From: Streptosporangiaceae bacterium
Lineage (GTDB): Bacteria; Actinomycetota; Actinomycetes; Streptosporangiales; Streptosporangiaceae
DNA length: 64,000 bases
NCBI GenBank assembly: GCA_025934375.1
Contig: JAICYD010000009.1
Span: 1 to 64,000, forward strand
Direction of reading: 5' to 3'
The first letter of the stretch is position 1; each line of letters opens with the position of its first letter. Shown piece after piece: positions 59,680-64,000 of the stretch. The translations under genes were made by a program, and so were the position numbers. Under the pieces are notes generated by a model, which was given only the letters and a program-made list of their open reading frames with translations, was not told the DNA's origin and made no database searches.

Positions 59680-62600
59680 CCGACCCGATAGCGATAGTCG
59701 GCGTCTCCTGCCGCTACCCGGATGCCAGCTCACCGGGCGAGCTGTGGGAGAACGTCCTGGCCGGGCGGCGGGCCTTCCGCCGGATACCCGACGAGCGGAT
59801 GCGGCTTGACGACTACTGGTCGCCCGATCCGGCCGCGCCGGACAAGTTCTACGCGCGCAAGGCCGCCGTCATCGACGGCTTCGAATTCGACCGGGTGAAG
59901 TACAAGATCGCCGGCAGCACCTTCCGCGGCACCGACATGACGCACTGGCTGGCGCTGGACACCGCGGCGCGCGCCCTGGAGGACGCGGGCTTCGCCGACG
60001 GCGAGGGCCTGCCCAAGGCCAGCACCTCGGTGATCATCGGCAACAGCCTGACCGGCGAGTTCGCCCGGGCCAACCTGATGCGGCTGCGCTGGCCGTACGT
60101 CCGCCGCACGCTCGGGGCCACCCTCAAGGAGATGGGCTGGGATGACGCCGGGCTGGCGAACCTGCTCGCCACGGTGGAGAGCCGCTACAAGAGCGCCTTC
60201 CCGCCGATCGACGAGGACACGCTCGCCGGCGGCCTGTCCAACACCATCGCGGGCCGGATCTGCAACCAGTTCGACTTCGGCGGCGGCGGCTACACCGTCG
60301 ACGGCGCCTGCTCGTCATCGCTGCTGTCGGTGGTCACCGCGTGCAACGCCCTCGCTGACGGCACCGCCGACGCCGCGGTCGCCGGCGGCGTCGACCTGAG
60401 CATCGACCCCTTCGAGATCATCGGCTTCGCCAAGACCGGAGCCCTCGCCAGCAACGAGATGCGCGTCTACGACCAGCACTCCAACGGCTTCTGGCCGGGG
60501 GAAGGCTGCGGCATGCTCGTGCTGATGCGCGCGAGCGACGCCGAAGCGCGCGGCCTGCGGGTGTACGCGACGATCGTCGGCTGGGGCTACTCATCCGACG
60601 GCCGGGGCGGCATCACCCGGCCGGAGGCCAGCGGCCACCGGCGGGCCATCGACCGGGCGTACCGGCTGGCCGGCTTCGACATTGGCGGCGTCGGCTACCT
60701 GGAGGGCCACGGCACCGGAACCGCGGTCGGCGACGGGACGGAACTGCGCGCCTTCACCGACGCCCGCCGGGCCGCCAGCCCGGACGCCCCGCCCGCCCTG
60801 ATCAGCACCGTCAAGGGAAACATCGGGCACACCAAGGCGGCGGCGGGCATCGCCGGCCTGATCAAGGCGACCATGGCGGTGCACCACCAGGTGATCCCGC
60901 CGGCCACCGGCCACGCCACCCCGCACCCGGTGCTCACCGAGGAGCGCCCGGCGCTGCGCGTCCCGCTGGCCCCCGAGCTGTGGCCAGGTGACCTGCCCGT
61001 CCGGGCTGGCGTCTCGTCCATGGGCTTCGGCGGGATCAACGCGCACGTCGTGCTGGCCGGCGATAGCAGCATGCGCCGGACCAACCTTGACGCCTTCACC
61101 ACCCGTCTGGTCGGGTCCCGCCAGGACACCGAGCTGCTGCTGCTGGACGCCACCACCCTGGCCGGACTGCGCGACCGGGTGGCCAGCCTGGCCGAACTGG
61201 CCGACCGCCTGTCGTTCGCCGAGCTCGGCGACCTGGCCGCCACCCGGGCCAGCGAAGCTGGTGACGGCCCGGTGCGGGCCGCCGTGGTCGCCAGGTCCCC
61301 CGACCAGGCGGCCGAACGGCTGCGGCGGCTGCTTGAGGCGATCGACAGCGGGACCACCCGGCTGGTCGACTCGTGGGGAGGCGTCTTCCTCGGCAACGCC
61401 GCGGCGACCGTCCGGATCGGTTACCTGTTCCCCGGTCAGGGCTCGGGCCGCGCCGCCGAGGGCGCCTTGAGCCGCCGGTTCAAGGTGGCGCGGGAGGCCC
61501 CGCGGCTGGCCAACGCGTCGGCGGACGGCGACCAGGTCGCCACCGACGTGGCGCAGCCGCGCATCGTGAGCTCCTCGCTTGAGGGCCTGCGCGTCCTTGG
61601 CCTGCTCGGCATTGAGGCCACGGCGGCCGCCGGGCACAGCCTGGGCGAGCTGACCGCCTTGCACTGGGCCGGCGCGATGAGCGAGCAAGCAGTGGTTGAC
61701 CTGGCGGCTGAGCGCGGCCGGGTCATGGCGGACGCCAGCGAGGGCGGCGGCGCCATGGCGGGCATCGGGGCCGGCCCTGAGGTGGTCGAGGCACTGATGC
61801 GCGAGATGCCGGACACGGTCGGCGAGGCGGTCGTGATAGCGGGCTATAACGGCCCCCAGCAGACCGTCATCTCGGGCCTGGCCACGGCGGTGGCCCAGGT
61901 GAGCCGGGCGGCGGCCGCGCAAAGCCTGGCGGCGATGCCGATCCGGGTCTCGCATGCCTTCCACTCGCCGCTCGTGGCACCCGCCGCGGCCCGGCTCGAC
62001 GGGTACCTGTCGAGCTGCCAGCTGCGTCCGCTGCGCCGCCGCGTCTTGTCGACCGTCACCGGGGACGCCCTGCCGCCCGACGCCGACCTGCGGCATCTGC
62101 TGGTGCGCCAGGTGCGCGAGCCCGTCCGGTTCGCCGCCGCGGTGACCCAGATGGCGGCCGCCGCGGACCTGCTGATCGAGGTCGGCCCCGGGCATGTGCT
62201 GTCCGCCCTGGCCGCGCAGATCGCGCCGGACGTTCCGGTGATCGCCCTGGAGACTGACGGCGAGTCGCTGACCGGCTTGCTGTCGGCGGTGGCCGGGGCA
62301 TACGTCCTCGGCGCCCCGGTCCGGTCCGACGGGCTCTTCGCCGACCGGTTCACCCGGCCGTTTCCGCTGGACAAGGAGTTCCAGTTCTTCGCCAGCCCCT
62401 GCGAGCTGGTTCCCGCCGACGTGCCGGCGGCCGGCGCCGAGGCCGGACAGGCAATTGAGCTGGCCACGGCGCAGGCCCTGGCGTCCGTCAACGGGGACGC
62501 CGGGCAGGCAGACGGAGGATCACCCGGGGAAACGCTGGACATCCTGCGCCGCCTCGCCGCCGAGCGGGCCGAGCTTCCGCTGGATACGGTGCTGCCGGAC

Positions 62601-64000
62601 AGCCATCCCCTGGACGAGCTGCACCTGTCGTCGATAACCGTCGGCCAGATCATGAACCAGGCAGCGCGCAAGATGGGCGTTTCCGCGCCCATGGTGACAT
62701 CCAACTTCGCCACCTCGACGCTGGCCGACCTGGCGCAGGCACTCGATGAGCTCGCGGCCACCGAGCTGCCGGCCGACGGCGACGCCGAGGCGGCGCCGGA
62801 TGGCATCGCGCCCTGGGTGCGGGCCTTCTCGGTCGAGCTAGCCGAGGCCGAGCGCCCGCCCGCGACAGCCGGCGCGGCCGGGCAGTGGCAGGTCTTCGCC
62901 ACGGAGGGGCACCCGCTGAGCGAGCGCCTCGCGCAGGCGCTGCGTTCCGGCACCCTCGGCGACGGCGTGCTGCTATGCCTGCCGGCCGACTGCGATGCCG
63001 GGCACGCCGGCCTCATGCTGAGCGCCGCCCGGGCGGTGCTGGCCCACCGGGGCAGCTGCCGCTTCGTGGTCATTCAGGACCAGCGCGGTGCGGCCGGGCT
63101 AGCCAAGACCCTGCACCTGGAAATGCCGGCCGTGCCGGTCACCGTGGTCACCGCTCCGCTGTCCGCCGGGCTGGATGAGCAGCGGGCCGCGCAGCTCACG
63201 GAGGCGATCGCGGCCGACGCTGCCGCGACGGCCGGGTTCAGTGAGGTCAGCTACGACGAGTCGGGTGCCCGGCGGGTGCCGCTGCTGCGCGCGGTCATGG
63301 ACCTGACCGCCGGCGGCGAGCTGCCGATCGGCCCTGACGACGTCCTGCTGGTCAGCGGAGGCGGCAAGGGCATCACCGCCGAGTGCGCACTGGCACTGGG
63401 CAGGCAGACCGGAGCGGCGGTGGCGATCCTCGGGCGATCCGACCCGGCCGCGGACACCGAGCTCGCCGCGAACCTCGGCCGGCTGGATGCGGCCGGGATC
63501 CGGTACCGCTACGTCAGGGCGGACGTCACCTCAGCGGCTGAGGTGGCCGCGGCGATCGGCGAGGCCAGCGCCAGCCTGGGCGCCATCACCGCGATCTTGC
63601 ACGGTGCCGGGCGGAACGAGCCAGCCGCGCTGACCAGCCTCGACGAGGACGCCTTCCAGCGCACCCTGGCGCCGAAGATCGGCGGGCTCGAGGCGATCTT
63701 GGCGGCGGTGGACCCGGCCGCGCTGAAGATGCTGGTCACGTTCGGCTCCATCATCGGGCGGGCCGGGCTGCGCGGGCAGGCGGACTACGCCACCGCCAAC
63801 GACTGGCTGACCGACATGACCAAGCGGTTCTCCGAGTCGTACCCGCAGTGCCGCTGCGTTGCCCTCGAATGGTCGGTCTGGGCGGGCGCCGGCATGGGCG
63901 AGCGGCTCGGCGTGCTCGAATCGCTGATCAGGGAGGGAATCAGCCCCATCCCGCTCGACGACGGCATCGAGATACTGCTCCAGATCCTGGCCAGCCCGCA
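59676..64000 (+). CDS. pksE: Iterative enediyne polyketide synthase PksE (partial, runs off the window)
   Basis: Starts at ATG 59676 (MTDPIAIVGVSCRYPDASSP) and stays open to the last base: 1441 codons of an expected 1900 or so. Ketosynthase: about 1-440 with Cys212 in DGACSSS, His345 in EGHGTGT and His385 in GNIGHTKAA. Acyltransferase: about 560-850 with Ser655 in GHSLGE and His763 in HAFHSPL. ACP: about 945-1015, LHLSSITVGQI, likely phosphopantetheine Ser986. Ketoreductase: from about 1220, NADPH motif SGGGKGI, FGSIIGRAG and Tyr1371 in DYATAND. The DH and C-terminal phosphopantetheinyl transferase lie beyond the edge. The KS-AT-ACP-KR order is that of enediyne PKSs, which build the polyene precursor of the warhead. 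Confidence 0.95.
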   Translation, partial: MTDPIAIVGVSCRYPDASSPGELWENVLAGRRAFRRIPDERMRLDDYWSPDPAAPDKFYARKAAVIDGFEFDRVKYKIAGSTFRGTDMTHWLALDTAARALEDAGFADGEGLPKASTSVIIGNSLTGEFARANLMRLRWPYVRRTLGATLKEMGWDDAGLANLLATVESRYKSAFPPIDEDTLAGGLSNTIAGRICNQFDFGGGGYTVDGACSSSLLSVVTACNALADGTADAAVAGGVDLSIDPFEIIGFAKTGALASNEMRVYDQHSNGFWPGEGCGMLVLMRASDAEARGLRVYATIVGWGYSSDGRGGITRPEASGHRRAIDRAYRLAGFDIGGVGYLEGHGTGTAVGDGTELRAFTDARRAASPDAPPALISTVKGNIGHTKAAAGIAGLIKATMAVHHQVIPPATGHATPHPVLTEERPALRVPLAPELWPGDLPVRAGVSSMGFGGINAHVVLAGDSSMRRTNLDAFTTRLVGSRQDTELLLLDATTLAGLRDRVASLAELADRLSFAELGDLAATRASEAGDGPVRAAVVARSPDQAAERLRRLLEAIDSGTTRLVDSWGGVFLGNAAATVRIGYLFPGQGSGRAAEGALSRRFKVAREAPRLANASADGDQVATDVAQPRIVSSSLEGLRVLGLLGIEATAAAGHSLGELTALHWAGAMSEQAVVDLAAERGRVMADASEGGGAMAGIGAGPEVVEALMREMPDTVGEAVVIAGYNGPQQTVISGLATAVAQVSRAAAAQSLAAMPIRVSHAFHSPLVAPAAARLDGYLSSCQLRPLRRRVLSTVTGDALPPDADLRHLLVRQVREPVRFAAAVTQMAAAADLLIEVGPGHVLSALAAQIAPDVPVIALETDGESLTGLLSAVAGAYVLGAPVRSDGLFADRFTRPFPLDKEFQFFASPCELVPADVPAAGAEAGQAIELATAQALASVNGDAGQADGGSPGETLDILRRLAAERAELPLDTVLPDSHPLDELHLSSITVGQIMNQAARKMGVSAPMVTSNFATSTLADLAQALDELAATELPADGDAEAAPDGIAPWVRAFSVELAEAERPPATAGAAGQWQVFATEGHPLSERLAQALRSGTLGDGVLLCLPADCDAGHAGLMLSAARAVLAHRGSCRFVVIQDQRGAAGLAKTLHLEMPAVPVTVVTAPLSAGLDEQRAAQLTEAIAADAAATAGFSEVSYDESGARRVPLLRAVMDLTAGGELPIGPDDVLLVSGGGKGITAECALALGRQTGAAVAILGRSDPAADTELAANLGRLDAAGIRYRYVRADVTSAAEVAAAIGEASASLGAITAILHGAGRNEPAALTSLDEDAFQRTLAPKIGGLEAILAAVDPAALKMLVTFGSIIGRAGLRGQADYATANDWLTDMTKRFSESYPQCRCVALEWSVWAGAGMGERLGVLESLIREGISPIPLDDGIEILLQILASP

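Noticed and set aside
1..64000. tRNA, rRNA, riboswitch or CRISPR features
   Set aside because: No cloverleaf-like sequence, rRNA segment, known riboswitch core or spaced repeat array was recognised on reading both strands.

Overview
This is a GC-rich actinomycete chromosome segment. Evidence includes codon bias with G/C third positions, GTG/TTG starts behind GGAGG-type ribosome sites, a mycothiol-dependent enzyme, a deazaflavin (F420)-type nitroreductase, XRE/DUF5753-DUF397 regulator genes, an FxSxx-type radical-SAM peptide locus, and an enediyne PKS. The genus cannot be fixed from sequence alone. No rRNA, tRNA or CRISPR array was seen.

Layout. 1-8 kb: the 5' part of a large LuxR-type ATPase regulator (cut by the window edge), a decayed lipoprotein phosphoesterase, an F420-type nitroreductase, an endonuclease/exonuclease/phosphatase-fold protein, a secreted protein and a complete 876-aa LuxR-type ATPase regulator. 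8-17 kb: a 1550-aa secreted repeat protein with a lectin-like tail, a LuxR response regulator with a degenerate receiver, an ECF sigma/VOC gene pair, a DapA-family aldolase and a TPR protein. 17-24.5 kb: a RiPP-type locus. A minus-strand run of four overlapping or abutting genes encodes a membrane P-loop NTPase, a 78-aa precursor ending HGSTV, an HExxH protein and an FxsB-like radical SAM/SPASM maturase; an NB-ARC/TPR FxsT-like gene converges on it. 24.5-28.2 kb: damaged genes, including an ABC exporter and a TetR gene that have both lost their 5' ends at one shared scar.

28.3-33 kb: an Asp23/Gls24 envelope-stress operon of seven genes, divergent from an ECF sigma gene and a zinc-finger anti-sigma gene whose C-terminus is itself Asp23-like; a perfect TGTGA-N6-TCACA palindrome lies between them. 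33-34.3 kb: a glutaredoxin-thioredoxin reductase fusion. 35-38 kb: two XRE/DUF5753 regulators, one with DUF397. 38-39.7 kb: an intact IS66-type element with 19-bp terminal repeats and an 8-bp target duplication. 39.9-45.4 kb: more decayed genes around a SigE-like sigma factor and its membrane partner. 45.5-56 kb: secreted FG-GAP, ricin-type and RCC1-type proteins, a chitinase carrying a 94-bp internal inversion, and a mycothiol-dependent enzyme.

56.5-64 kb: the start of an enediyne cassette: UnbV, UnbU and an iterative PksE with overlapping start and stop codons, running off the right edge inside the ketoreductase domain. An almost ideal 21-bp hairpin stands just upstream.

The window is rich in pseudogenes. 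Four frameshifts are each explained by a G4 tract where the reading frame needs G5, and a fifth by a G4 tract where it needs G3. That raises a sequencing-error alternative which should be settled before those genes are called dead.
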